From Chitinophaga niabensis (lineage in GTDB: Bacteria; Bacteroidota; Bacteroidia; Chitinophagales; Chitinophagaceae), in assembly GCF_039545795.1 (NCBI RefSeq), contig NZ_CP154260.1, forward strand, positions 3,415,001 through 3,479,000: DNA of 64,000 nucleotides. The letters run 5' to 3'. This document shows positions 36,430 to 44,173 of this stretch, one piece after another. A program made the translations under genes and the position numbers. The notes below the pieces were generated by a model. The model was not told where the DNA came from and did no database searches. It saw nothing but the letters and a program-made list of their open reading frames with translations. Numbering within the stretch: position 1 is the first letter of the stretch; the number at the start of each line of letters is the position of its first letter.

Positions 36430-37293
36430 ATGAAACGAAGGCATTTTTTACAGACGATCAGTTTGGGGGCAGCAGGTTTGTACACAAAAGATCTGTTTGG
36501 CGGAGCATCAAAAGCAAAATCCATGGCCCTGCAATTATACACAGTGAGGGACGCTGTTGCCAAAGACTTAGAAGGAACTTTAGCAAAAGTGGCTGCGTTG
36601 GGTTATACTGAACTGGAAATTTACGGTTATGATGGCACCTTTTTCGGAAAAACACCCGCTGAATTCAAATCTATATTGGCAAATGCCGGTATAAAGGTGA
36701 TTAGTTCGCATCACCTTACCGGATTGAAGGAAAAAGCAAAAGGATCCCTAACCGATGGATGGGATAAAGCGGTGGAAGACTTAAATTTTATTGGCGCTAA
36801 ATACATGGCCTGCGCGTACTTATTCGACAACGAAAGAACGCCGGAAATCTATGCATCACTCCCGGATCTGCTGAGCAGATCCGGCGAAAAAACTGCTGCC
36901 GCAGGCATTCAGTTTGCCTATCATAATCACGACTTCGAATTTGAAAAATACAAGGACACGCTTTTATATGATCATTTAATCAAAAACACACCTGCGGATC
37001 TGGTAAAGATGGAATTGGATCTTTACTGGATTGTAAAAGCAGGGCATGATCCCATTGACTATTTCGGAAGATATCCGGGGCGGTTTCCGTTATGGCATGT
37101 AAAGGATATGGAAGCCGGTACCGGCGATATAACAGAAGTGGGGCATGGAAAAATTGACTTTGATAAAATTTTTGCAGCCCGGGATAAGGCAGGATTAAAA
37201 AAATGGTTTGTTGAACAGGACACCAGCAAAGGAGATGTTTTCGAAAGTATTAAAGCAAGCCACGATTACCTGGCAAAGAAGAAATACACTTAG
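36430..37293 (+). CDS. Sugar phosphate isomerase/epimerase (xylose-isomerase-like TIM barrel)
   Basis: From ATG at 36430 the product is 287 residues; a longer frame from 36310 adds 40 residues that look like untranslated leader. It opens with an export signal of Tat appearance (MKRRHFLQTISLGAAGLY). The AP-endonuclease-2/xylose-isomerase-like TIM barrel is marked by 'ALQLYTVRDAVAKDLEGTL', 'AYHNHDFEFE', 'MELDLYWIVKAGHDP' and 'WHVKDMEAGT', which provide the usual His/Glu/Asp metal-binding positions. The substrate is probably a sugar or inositol-like compound. Two mutually exclusive hairpins lie in its leader (36303-36337). Confidence 0.85.
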   Translation: MKRRHFLQTISLGAAGLYTKDLFGGASKAKSMALQLYTVRDAVAKDLEGTLAKVAALGYTELEIYGYDGTFFGKTPAEFKSILANAGIKVISSHHLTGLKEKAKGSLTDGWDKAVEDLNFIGAKYMACAYLFDNERTPEIYASLPDLLSRSGEKTAAAGIQFAYHNHDFEFEKYKDTLLYDHLIKNTPADLVKMELDLYWIVKAGHDPIDYFGRYPGRFPLWHVKDMEAGTGDITEVGHGKIDFDKIFAARDKAGLKKWFVEQDTSKGDVFESIKASHDYLAKKKYT

Positions 37294-37301
37294 TTTTATA
37301 A

Positions 37302-37337
37302 AGCCTTGCAATGTTTATCAGTAAACATTGCAAGGCT
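37302..37337. other. Perfect 16-bp stem-loop downstream of the isomerase gene
   Basis: AGCCTTGCAATGTTTA (37302-37317) pairs perfectly with TAAACATTGCAAGGCT (37322-37337) around TCAG. It begins 8 nt after the stop codon. There is no U-run on either strand, so it is a poor rho-independent terminator and may rather protect the mRNA 3' end. The rest of 37338-37534 shows no gene. Confidence 0.7.
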
Positions 37338-37534
37338 CAACGATAGTCTTTGATATCTTTCATTTGTCACCCAATTGTATCAAAACCTCTACTCTCCTAT
37401 TGCAGAGAGATCACTCCTGACATGCAAATGTCATATTAAGTCCCTTCGTTATACAGCCTGCGCCGGGAAATATTAGATTCAAAGTACGTGTGATAAGCTA
37501 CCGTGTATTTTGTTTACCTACCAAAATCAACCCA

Positions 37535-39400
37535 ATGCGTATTTATTTGCTACTCTTCCTGGCAACGGCATGGTGCTGCCTGTATATGGCGCCGCCGGCA
37601 AAAGCCCAAAGCAGCAATGCTGCTCCTTCCCAACACCTTGTGTTCAGTTTCCCAGGTGATGCTTCATTAAAGATGATGAAAGTAAAGATCACCCAAACCG
37701 CCTACACATCGTACTTTTCGGTGTTCAACTGGAGTGGTGGTTATGCTGGCCTGCAACACACGCCGGACAGTTCATCCGGCTCCGCCAAGATCCTGATCGC
37801 TTCCCAGTGGGATCCCAATACAGCAGGAGGCGTGTTGGCGCGGCAGGCATACCTCGGCGCAGGCACCATCTATAGCCGCTTTGGAGGCGAAGGTGATGGC
37901 GCCAAAACCATCAATCCTTACAACTGGACACTCAACACCTGGTACAACTTTGTGATCAGGGCATGGAAACTGAACGGAGAACTTTTTATCGGCACCTTTG
38001 TGCAGAATCTCAGCAACAATCAATGGTTCCACACCTCTACGCTCGCCATTCCCACACGCACTACCTTTTTAGGCGCAGGGTCAGGGGCATTCCTGGAAAA
38101 CTGGCACGGCAGCGATCCGCGTTTTGATGGAAGATTCGTACGTAAAGCCTACTTCAAGGATTGCTGGAACCGGACAGATGCAGGCGTATGGCAAAAATCC
38201 AGCAGCCGCTACTTCAGTTGTAATGCAAATGATGCATACCGCAATGGCATTTACGATTTGGCTTACAATGCCGGATTCGACAGCGGAGAAGATGCCTATT
38301 TCATGGAACATGGCGGCAATGTAACGCCCAGCGCAGCCTTCAATGGCGGCCGCACACTAAACCTGCCCGACCAGACCAATCAGGCCAGTACGCCTGCGCT
38401 TACCATTGGTGAAGTAAGCACTGTAAGCGCATCTTATAATGCTGGTGTTGTAACCGTCAACTGGACGAACAGTAGCACCAAAAGCCCGCAGTTCTCTTCT
38501 ACAGTTGAGATCCGGAACGCCTCCAATACAGTGGTAGGATCTTCAACAGAAACACTGCCGCAGAAACGCAGTGCGGTGATCTCCGGCACATTATCAGCCG
38601 GCACCTATACTGCCCGTGTTACCATCACGGATATATTCGGTGGTGTATCCACTGCCCAAACCACCACCTTCACAGTGGGTTCCGGCGGGATCTCCGGCAA
38701 CTGGTATAAGATCAAAAATGTTCACAGCGGAAAATACCTTGGAATAGAGAACAGCAGCACCGCTAACCTCGCTTATATTGCTCAGTACACGAATAGCAGC
38801 AGCAACAACCTGCAGTGGAAACTGGTTTCACAGGGAAACAATTACGTGCTGGTAAACCGCAATAGCAGCAAGGCGATAGATATTGCAAACAGCGATCAAA
38901 CTTCCGGTGTACAGATCATTCAGTACACTGTTACCAACGGCCTCAACCAGCAATGGCAGCTGGTATCTGCCGGATCAGGCTCCTACCTCATCCGCACCGC
39001 CATGAGCAGCGGGAATATCATCGACAATCCCGGGAGCAGTTCAGCAGACGGTACTAAAATGATCCTTTATGCGGCAAACGGTGCCACGGGTACGCCGAAC
39101 CAGCGTTGGCTACTGGAAGATCAGGGTGTAGCTGCTACGATGCAAACACTTTCCTACATAAAACCCGGTGTTACTGAAGCAACTGCCCTGAAGGTTTCTC
39201 CCAATCCTGCATCCTCATTCGTGTATGTGGACCTTCCCGCTAAAGGCAAAGAGATCAAAGTATTTAACATGAGCGGAGTATTAGCGAAAGTAATAAAGGG
39301 AGATCTGTCCGGGAAAGTACTGGTAGATATATCCGGCCTTGACGCTGGAATGTATATTGTTCAGTTTGAAGGAAAACAGGTGAGGTTTATTAAACAATGA
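37535..39400 (+). CDS. DUF3472 / ricin-type lectin protein with T9SS C-terminal domain
   Basis: From ATG at 37535 the product is 621 residues with a signal peptide (MRIYLLLFLATAWCCLYMA). The order is: a DUF3472-type region (about 30-290, 'SVFNWSGGYAGLQHTPDSS', 'FLGAGSGAFLENW'), a fibronectin-like segment (about 290-390), a ricin-B-type lectin domain (about 395-530, 'WYKIKNVHSGKYLGIENSS' and repeated 'QW' motifs) and a C-terminal type IX sorting domain ('LKVSPNPASSFVYVDLPA', ending in 'VRFIKQ'). It should be secreted by T9SS and bind or process extracellular carbohydrate. The catalytic activity, if any, is unknown. A terminator follows the stop. Confidence 0.85.
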   Translation: MRIYLLLFLATAWCCLYMAPPAKAQSSNAAPSQHLVFSFPGDASLKMMKVKITQTAYTSYFSVFNWSGGYAGLQHTPDSSSGSAKILIASQWDPNTAGGVLARQAYLGAGTIYSRFGGEGDGAKTINPYNWTLNTWYNFVIRAWKLNGELFIGTFVQNLSNNQWFHTSTLAIPTRTTFLGAGSGAFLENWHGSDPRFDGRFVRKAYFKDCWNRTDAGVWQKSSSRYFSCNANDAYRNGIYDLAYNAGFDSGEDAYFMEHGGNVTPSAAFNGGRTLNLPDQTNQASTPALTIGEVSTVSASYNAGVVTVNWTNSSTKSPQFSSTVEIRNASNTVVGSSTETLPQKRSAVISGTLSAGTYTARVTITDIFGGVSTAQTTTFTVGSGGISGNWYKIKNVHSGKYLGIENSSTANLAYIAQYTNSSSNNLQWKLVSQGNNYVLVNRNSSKAIDIANSDQTSGVQIIQYTVTNGLNQQWQLVSAGSGSYLIRTAMSSGNIIDNPGSSSADGTKMILYAANGATGTPNQRWLLEDQGVAATMQTLSYIKPGVTEATALKVSPNPASSFVYVDLPAKGKEIKVFNMSGVLAKVIKGDLSGKVLVDISGLDAGMYIVQFEGKQVRFIKQ

Positions 39401-39409
39401 TCTTAAAGA

Positions 39410-39434
39410 AAAACCGGGCAGATTGCCCGGTTTT
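39410..39434. terminator. Bidirectional intrinsic terminator
   Basis: AAAACCGGGCA (39410-39420) pairs perfectly with TGCCCGGTTTT (39424-39434) around GAT, with U-runs in both senses. It lies between the convergent T9SS-cargo and lipoprotein genes and can terminate both. Confidence 0.9.
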
Positions 39435-39459
39435 AAATGTCCTTTCCAGGGAAAGATCT

Positions 39460-40413
39460 TTACCAGGCCGGAATATTAAACTCCATATAATCATCGAAGT
39501 AAACGGTTGGATTGGACCCCATGGAGCTGTTTACGAGGATAATGTTGCTAAATGTTTTGCTGTAGGAAGCCACCTTTGTTCCGTTACCGAGAAATGCCGT
39601 TACCGTGGCAGTATAGTTATGGATCTTAGATTGATCATACGTTGCGTTAGTTGAAGAAGGCACCCGCATGGATATTGTTCCGCTCAATGGAGCTGGCGGA
39701 TAGAATGTCTGGGTTCTGCCCAATGCACTTAATTCCAGGTAATCATAATAACGGTAAGTAGGGTTATTGACCAGTACCTCTATATCAGCATCTATATTTA
39801 CACTCACCTGCTGCCCGCCGCCGGGGCCGCCGCTCTCGGAATAACCAAAAATGTTATCGAAAAAGTTATTGTCTGTGCTCCACAAAGTGGCGGAGGCCCT
39901 GTCTGATTCAGTAGTAGGGCTGAGCAACATCCTGGCCCGTACCTGGATATTTCCCTGAGGCATCATGCCGGAGCTCAGATCGAATTGCCAATAAATGGAG
40001 CCAGGCAGAAAAACACCGGGCAAAGTATCGATACGTAATGCCGTATATTCCGGAATGGTAGGATGATAATTATACCAGCGGCTCATGGGTGCACCATTGG
40101 GATATACCTTTCTCCATTGTACATGAAAGTAGGGAGTAAGCGAATAACCGGAACTTCCCAGCAAGGGCTCAATGTTATTCAGGATCCGGAAACTGCGATA
40201 CACCTGCGGCATGGGAGAATACGTTTCATTTACAGACTGCGCAGGCCAGTTAGTACCGGTTGTTCCCCATTCCGGATAATCATCTTCGTAAGTGGAGGAA
40301 GTAGTGGCCAGGAGTTCCGGTTTCTGCTTTTCAACCGGCAGATCATCCGTTTTCCGGCTGCAGGCATAGCATAATAATAAAAGGCAAGATAATAGGGCAA
40401 GGATCTTTTTCAT
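39460..40413 (-). CDS. Lipoprotein of unknown function
   Basis: From ATG at 40413 the product is 317 residues with a lipobox at Cys18 (LLLLCYACSRKTDD). I do not recognise the family. The body is beta-rich with many aromatic and Ser/Thr residues ('YSLTPYFHVQWRKVYPNGAPM', split; 'MRVPSSTNATYDQSKIHNY'), as in extracellular or carbohydrate-facing proteins, and ends with 'VYFDDYMEFNIPAW'. A longer frame to 40518 would overlap the divergent flavin-reductase leader and is rejected. It is a single gene convergent with the ricin-type protein. Confidence 0.75.
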   Translation of the reverse strand: MKKILALLSCLLLLCYACSRKTDDLPVEKQKPELLATTSSTYEDDYPEWGTTGTNWPAQSVNETYSPMPQVYRSFRILNNIEPLLGSSGYSLTPYFHVQWRKVYPNGAPMSRWYNYHPTIPEYTALRIDTLPGVFLPGSIYWQFDLSSGMMPQGNIQVRARMLLSPTTESDRASATLWSTDNNFFDNIFGYSESGGPGGGQQVSVNIDADIEVLVNNPTYRYYDYLELSALGRTQTFYPPAPLSGTISMRVPSSTNATYDQSKIHNYTATVTAFLGNGTKVASYSKTFSNIILVNSSMGSNPTVYFDDYMEFNIPAW

Positions 40414-40517
40414 AGCGGGTAACTTTATACGTAATATAGCAAGTCGTCCGGAAAAGCAGCGTTGAAAAAACGTCAAAAAATTGAGACGATTTGCACCATA
40501 GAAACTTACCTTTAACA

Positions 40518-41177
40518 ATGATGGAAAGTGAACAAAAGAAAATATTGATTATCAACGGATCGATCAGAGGCACCGAAGGGAACTCCCATGCGCTCTCAAA
40601 GATGGCTGAAGCCAATTTAACGGATCAGGGTATTTCAAACGCCATTTTCACCCTTACAGACCCCAAACCAACGATAAGAGAAGTATACGACCTGATCAGC
40701 AGCTATGATGGCTTCCTGGTTGTAACGGGCGTTTACTGGAATAACTGGAGCTCCCCATTACAAAGGTTCATTGAAATAGTCACCACCTTCGAAAACAGTC
40801 CTGCATTTTTCGGCAAGCCGGTAGCATGTGCGGTTACAATGGATTCAGTAGGAGGTATTGAGGTGGCAGGCAGGATACATGCCGTATTCTCAGGGCTTGG
40901 ATGCTGGAGCCCACCCTGCTCCACGGTAGTTATTTCACGCATCGGGCAGGAAGCCATTCAGGCCTCAGCAGCGCCTGCAAATGAAGATGTATGGCGTACG
41001 GATGATATGGAGATCGTGCTAAAGAATCTCGTTACGGCTACATCATTAAAAAATGATGCATGGGCATCATGGCCACATATAGAATTGAAGATCCCGGACC
41101 AGCCCTGGCCGGAACATGGTCCTTTGGATCTGGGCACGCCGAAGTTTATCACCAACCCTTCACGGCGCCACCCTTAA
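40518..41177 (+). CDS. NAD(P)H-dependent FMN reductase / flavodoxin-like protein
   Basis: From ATG at 40518 the product is 219 residues (a TTG start at 40491 is less likely). 'KILIINGSIRGTEGNSHALSK' is the phosphate-binding loop typical of NADPH-dependent FMN reductases, and 'LVVTGVYWNNWSSPLQRFIE' corresponds to the flavin-contacting segment. It should use NAD(P)H to reduce FMN or a small substrate. Its last 29 nt overlap the 3' end of the convergent metQ gene. Placement next to a methionine-type transporter is consistent with sulfur-compound metabolism, but that link is inference. Confidence 0.85.
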   Translation: MMESEQKKILIINGSIRGTEGNSHALSKMAEANLTDQGISNAIFTLTDPKPTIREVYDLISSYDGFLVVTGVYWNNWSSPLQRFIEIVTTFENSPAFFGKPVACAVTMDSVGGIEVAGRIHAVFSGLGCWSPPCSTVVISRIGQEAIQASAAPANEDVWRTDDMEIVLKNLVTATSLKNDAWASWPHIELKIPDQPWPEHGPLDLGTPKFITNPSRRHP

Positions 41178-41955
41178 ATGCTTTCGCTGCTGCCTGTACA
41201 ACTGCTTCAGACTGATAAGCCTTCACGAAGTTCTTCACTTTTTCAAGGTCCTTATTATCCTCTCTGGCAGCAATCACATTCACGTAAGGAGATTCTTTCT
41301 CTTCTTTCAATAATCCCAGTTCAGCCGGGTCTAATCCAGCCTGTGCAGCAAAATTATTATTGATGATCGCAACAGTCACTTCTTTATCGTCTAATACACG
41401 GGGTAGTTGTGGCGCTTCGATCTCCACCAGTTTCAGCTGCTTCGGATTCTCAGTGATATCGGTTATTTTAGGAAGCAGGCCTACGCCCTCTTTTAATTTC
41501 AGCAGGCCATTCTTCTGCAGCAACAGCAGCGAACGTCCTCCATTGGTAGGGTCATTAGGAATGGCAATGGTGCTGCCTGGCTGTAGCTCATCGATGTTCT
41601 TTATCTTTTTGGAATAAGCCACAATGGGATACACAAATGTTTTACCTACTACAGCCAGCTTATACCCTCTTTGTTTGGATTGTGCTTCCAGGTAAGGCAC
41701 ATGCTGAAAAGCATTCACATCAATATCGCCTTGATTAAGTGCTTCGTTGGGCACTACATAATCATTGAAGGCAATTAATTCCACATCCAGGTTATACTTT
41801 TCTTTTGCTTCTTTTTTAGCAGCCTCCGCTATTTCTCTTTCGGGCCCTGAAGTAATACCTACTTTGATATGGTTAGGATCATCACTGGCGGAACTACCGC
41901 AGGATGCAAACAAAACCAATGCAGCAATGGCTGTGATAAATGGAGATCTTTTCAT
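41149..41955 (-). CDS. metQ: Methionine ABC transporter substrate-binding lipoprotein MetQ
   Basis: From ATG at 41955 the product is 268 residues with a lipobox (ALVLFASCGSS, Cys19). NlpA/MetQ features are 'HIKVGITSGPEREIAEAAKK', 'VELIAFNDYVVPNEALNQG', 'DVNAFQHVPYLEAQSKQRGY' and 'IAIPNDPTNGGRSLLLLQ'. It captures D/L-methionine or a related amino acid and delivers it to MetI/MetN. The gene begins 1 nt after metI ends, in the order metN, metI, metQ on the minus strand. Its 3' end overlaps the convergent flavin reductase gene by 29 nt. Confidence 0.93.
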   Translation of the reverse strand: MKRSPFITAIAALVLFASCGSSASDDPNHIKVGITSGPEREIAEAAKKEAKEKYNLDVELIAFNDYVVPNEALNQGDIDVNAFQHVPYLEAQSKQRGYKLAVVGKTFVYPIVAYSKKIKNIDELQPGSTIAIPNDPTNGGRSLLLLQKNGLLKLKEGVGLLPKITDITENPKQLKLVEIEAPQLPRVLDDKEVTVAIINNNFAAQAGLDPAELGLLKEEKESPYVNVIAAREDNKDLEKVKNFVKAYQSEAVVQAAAKAFKGGAVKGW

Positions 41956-41956
41956 C

Positions 41957-42613
41957 TTATCTATGATTGAATTTTTTAGAAAGTCTGTCGCCGGTGAACT
42001 GAATAACAAATACCAACACTACCAAAAGCACCAGTACCGTGTTCATAATAAAAGTATCATAACCAATGTAGCCATACTGATAACCGATCTGGCCCAATCC
42101 CCCTGCACCTACTGCTCCTCCCATGGCGGAATAACCCACCAGTGTAATAAGCGTAATGGTCGCATTATTGATCAGGGAAGGCAATGCTTCAGGTAACAAT
42201 ACTTTTGTAACGATCTGAAAGGGACTTGCCCCCATGGCTCTTGCCGCTTCTATCAATCCATACGGCACTTCCAGCAGGCTGTTTTCCACCAGCCTGGCTA
42301 TAAATGGAGCGGCCCCGATACTCAATGGCACCAGTGCGGCACGAACACCGATAGATGTACCTACAATACTGCGTGTAAAAGGGATCATCCAAACAATCAA
42401 AATGATGAAAGGAATAGACCTGAATACATTGATCAGCGCTGAAAGGATACGATGATACAATGTATTCTCCAGCAACTGCCCCTTCCTGGTAAGGAACAGC
42501 ACAATGCCCGCGGGCAGGCCCATTACAAAGCCGAAAAATCCTGAAGTGAACGTCATAAAAATCGTTTCCCAAAGACCTTTCAGCAATAACGAATTAGTAG
42601 CTGGATCAAACAT
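41957..42613 (-). CDS. metI: Methionine ABC transporter permease MetI
   Basis: The product is 218 residues with five or six transmembrane helices. The permease EAA-type coupling loop is visible in 'ENSLLEVPYGLIEAARAMGAS', followed by 'FQIVTKVLLPEALPSLI'. 'LVGYSAMGGAVGAGGLGQIGY' is a MetI-type signature. It forms the membrane channel of the MetNIQ importer. The gene overlaps the end of metN by 8 nt, indicating coupled translation, and is followed after 1 nt by metQ. Confidence 0.95.
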   Translation of the reverse strand: MFDPATNSLLLKGLWETIFMTFTSGFFGFVMGLPAGIVLFLTRKGQLLENTLYHRILSALINVFRSIPFIILIVWMIPFTRSIVGTSIGVRAALVPLSIGAAPFIARLVENSLLEVPYGLIEAARAMGASPFQIVTKVLLPEALPSLINNATITLITLVGYSAMGGAVGAGGLGQIGYQYGYIGYDTFIMNTVLVLLVVLVFVIQFTGDRLSKKFNHR

Positions 42614-43622
42614 ATCCTCTGATTGTATTTTTTATGCCATGTTGATTGAAATACTGAAGGGCTTTATTATTATCAGGCCCTGTTCCCTGCAGATGAAGTA
42701 ACACTTTACCGAAGCTGGTTGTTCCTACATTTTCGATATCTACCTTAATCAGCTTATAAGATACCTGCAATTGCGTGATCAATTCATCAAAGGAAATATT
42801 CCCGGTCAGCTCCAGCTCCAGCAGCGGATTCAGCCCTTCTGCATGGGCTGGCTTCAATTTAACATACAGGTCCTGCGGCACAGGTATATTATCTGTTTGA
42901 ATAAATTGCTGCAGTATGGGGTGTTTGTTTTCTGTAAGCAATTGTGCCAGTGTACCTTTGGCAACCAGTTTACCATGATCGATCACGGCAATATGATTAC
43001 AGATCGCTTTCACTACGCCCATCTCATGCGTGATCAGCAGGATGGTGATCTTCAGGCGTTGATTGATATCCCTGAGCAACTGCAGAATAGATTGGGTAGT
43101 AGCGGGGTCCAGGGCGCTCGTGGCCTCATCACATAAAAGCAGATGGGGATCATTGGCCAAAGCCCTCGCAATAGCTACCCTTTGTTTCTGCCCGCCGGAA
43201 AGGCTTTTAGGATATTCACCGGCTTTGTCTTCAAGCCCCACTATCTTCAACAACTCCCTCACCTTCTTTTCTATCCGTGAAGGATCCGCTTTGTCAAGTT
43301 CTAAGGGTAAAGCCACATTATCAAATACCGTTCTGGAAGAAAGCAGGTTAAAGTGCTGAAAGATCATGCCGATCTTTTTGCGTTGCTGCGCAAGCGTTTT
43401 GCTATCGAGCTGCATCAGGTCAGTGCCATTGATCAGGATCTGCCCGCCGTCAGCCCTTTCCAACAGGTTCACGCATCTGATGAGCGTGCTCTTGCCAGCT
43501 CCTGAGCTGCCAATAATGCCTACGATATCACCTTCCGCAATGTCTATATTGATATCATCCAGCGCCTTGAAAGGCTGATGCCGTTGCAGGAAGGTTTTTG
43601 AAATATTTCTTATCTGGATCAT
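42606..43622 (-). CDS. metN: Methionine ABC transporter ATPase MetN with NIL domain
   Basis: From ATG at 43622 the product is 338 residues. Walker A is GSSGAGKST (residues 38-46), the ABC signature LSGGQKQR (141-148) and Walker B LLLCDEATSALD (161-172). The C-terminal NIL domain (about 260-335) is the regulatory domain through which MetN senses methionine. It powers import through MetI. The upstream region carries a terminator-like hairpin just before the ATG, an inverted repeat shared with the TonB-receptor promoter, and a consensus promoter. Confidence 0.95.
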   Translation of the reverse strand: MIQIRNISKTFLQRHQPFKALDDINIDIAEGDIVGIIGSSGAGKSTLIRCVNLLERADGGQILINGTDLMQLDSKTLAQQRKKIGMIFQHFNLLSSRTVFDNVALPLELDKADPSRIEKKVRELLKIVGLEDKAGEYPKSLSGGQKQRVAIARALANDPHLLLCDEATSALDPATTQSILQLLRDINQRLKITILLITHEMGVVKAICNHIAVIDHGKLVAKGTLAQLLTENKHPILQQFIQTDNIPVPQDLYVKLKPAHAEGLNPLLELELTGNISFDELITQLQVSYKLIKVDIENVGTTSFGKVLLHLQGTGPDNNKALQYFNQHGIKNTIRGYV

Positions 43623-43631
43623 AAAAGAAAA

Positions 43632-43652
43632 TCCCCGGTTCATACCCGGGGA
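43632..43652 (-). promoter_or_regulatory. Terminator-like hairpin in the metN leader
   Basis: On the minus strand TCCCCGG and CCGGGGA form a 7-bp stem around GTATGAA, followed by TTTTCTTTT and then the metN ATG at 43622. It lies between the predicted promoter and metN, so it could attenuate transcription or limit ribosome access. No known riboswitch core was recognised. Confidence 0.5.
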
Positions 43653-43657
43653 CCAAA

Positions 43658-43680
43658 TAGTCTACCGCAAAAGTAGACTA
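43658..43680. promoter_or_regulatory. Inverted repeat A, copy 1 (metN promoter)
   Basis: TAGTCTAC (43658-43665), a 7-nt spacer and GTAGACTA (43673-43680) form a perfect inverted repeat ending 35 nt before the metN ATG. The same arrangement with a 7-nt spacer occurs at 45185-45207 before the TonB-receptor gene. It overlaps the metN -7 box, consistent with a repressor operator. The binding protein is unknown. Confidence 0.75.
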
Positions 43681-43699
43681 TTAATCTATTATGCCCAAA
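43668..43699 (-). promoter_or_regulatory. Predicted metN promoter
   Basis: On the minus strand a -33 TTTG (43699-43696) and a -7 TACTTTTG (43675-43668) are separated by 20 nt, close to the Bacteroidota consensus TTTG-N19-TAnnTTTG. The -7 box lies inside inverted repeat A. Confidence 0.55.
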
Positions 43700-43713
43700 T
43701 CAACTAATTCCAT

Positions 43714-43731
43714 AGGGAAAAATTTTTCCCT
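43714..43731. promoter_or_regulatory. Putative HxlR operator palindrome, copy 2
   Basis: AGGGAAAAATTTTTCCCT is a perfect 18-bp palindrome. Its 16-bp core ends 38 nt before the hxlR ATG at 43769, the same distance as at the first HxlR gene (13258-13273 to 13312). It also lies about 92 nt upstream of metN. Confidence 0.7.
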
Positions 43732-43768
43732 GGCCCCTACTTCCGTCACAAGTTTTAACTTTGGAGCT

Positions 43769-44173
43769 ATGTACGAAAAAAAGATACCCGAAATGCTGGA
43801 TTGTGGCCTGGCTGTAGCCCTGAAAGTAATAGGCGGCAAATGGAAATCCTGGATCATGGATTGCATCAAACGCGGCGTTAGGCGCCCAAGCGCCATCCAC
43901 CGCGAGATGGATGTGATCGCTCCCCGGGTTATTAACCTGCACCTGAAGGAGTTAGAGGAATATGGGATTATTTACAAAGAAGTGTTTGCCGATATTCCCG
44001 CCAGGGTAGAATACCACTTTACCGAAGTGGGCGAAAGCCTGTTGCCGGTACTTGAGCAGCTGGAAACCTGGGGTAATACACACAAGGAATACATTCATCG
44101 TAACAATCGCGTGTATACACCCGGCTCCTGCCAGTTCCTCCCGGAAAACGCACATGCTTCCTTAAATAGCTGA
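43769..44173 (+). CDS. HxlR-family transcriptional regulator, copy 2
   Basis: From ATG at 43769 the product is 134 residues. The winged helix shows 'MLDCGLAVALKVIGGKWKSWI', split by the family's GGKWK signature, then 'RPSAIHREMDVIAPRVINLHL' and the wing 'RVEYHFTEVGESLLPVLEQL'. A Cys lies near the N-terminus as in copy 1, suggesting the two belong to one subfamily. A frame from 43691 exists but would place the palindrome inside coding sequence; GGAG before 43769 and the family N-terminus favour the shorter form. TAACTTTG (43756-43763) resembles a -7 box only 5 nt before the ATG. Its 3' end overlaps the convergent dehydrogenase by 12 nt. Confidence 0.9.
   Translation: MYEKKIPEMLDCGLAVALKVIGGKWKSWIMDCIKRGVRRPSAIHREMDVIAPRVINLHLKELEEYGIIYKEVFADIPARVEYHFTEVGESLLPVLEQLETWGNTHKEYIHRNNRVYTPGSCQFLPENAHASLNS

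Noticed and set aside
43623..43690. SAM-type riboswitch upstream of metN
   Set aside because: Only two simple hairpins are present (one is a DNA inverted repeat over the promoter); no multi-branch aptamer core is visible.
43691..43768. 26-residue extension of the second HxlR protein
   Set aside because: The family N-terminus starts at 43769, where the site-to-ATG distance equals that at the first HxlR gene.
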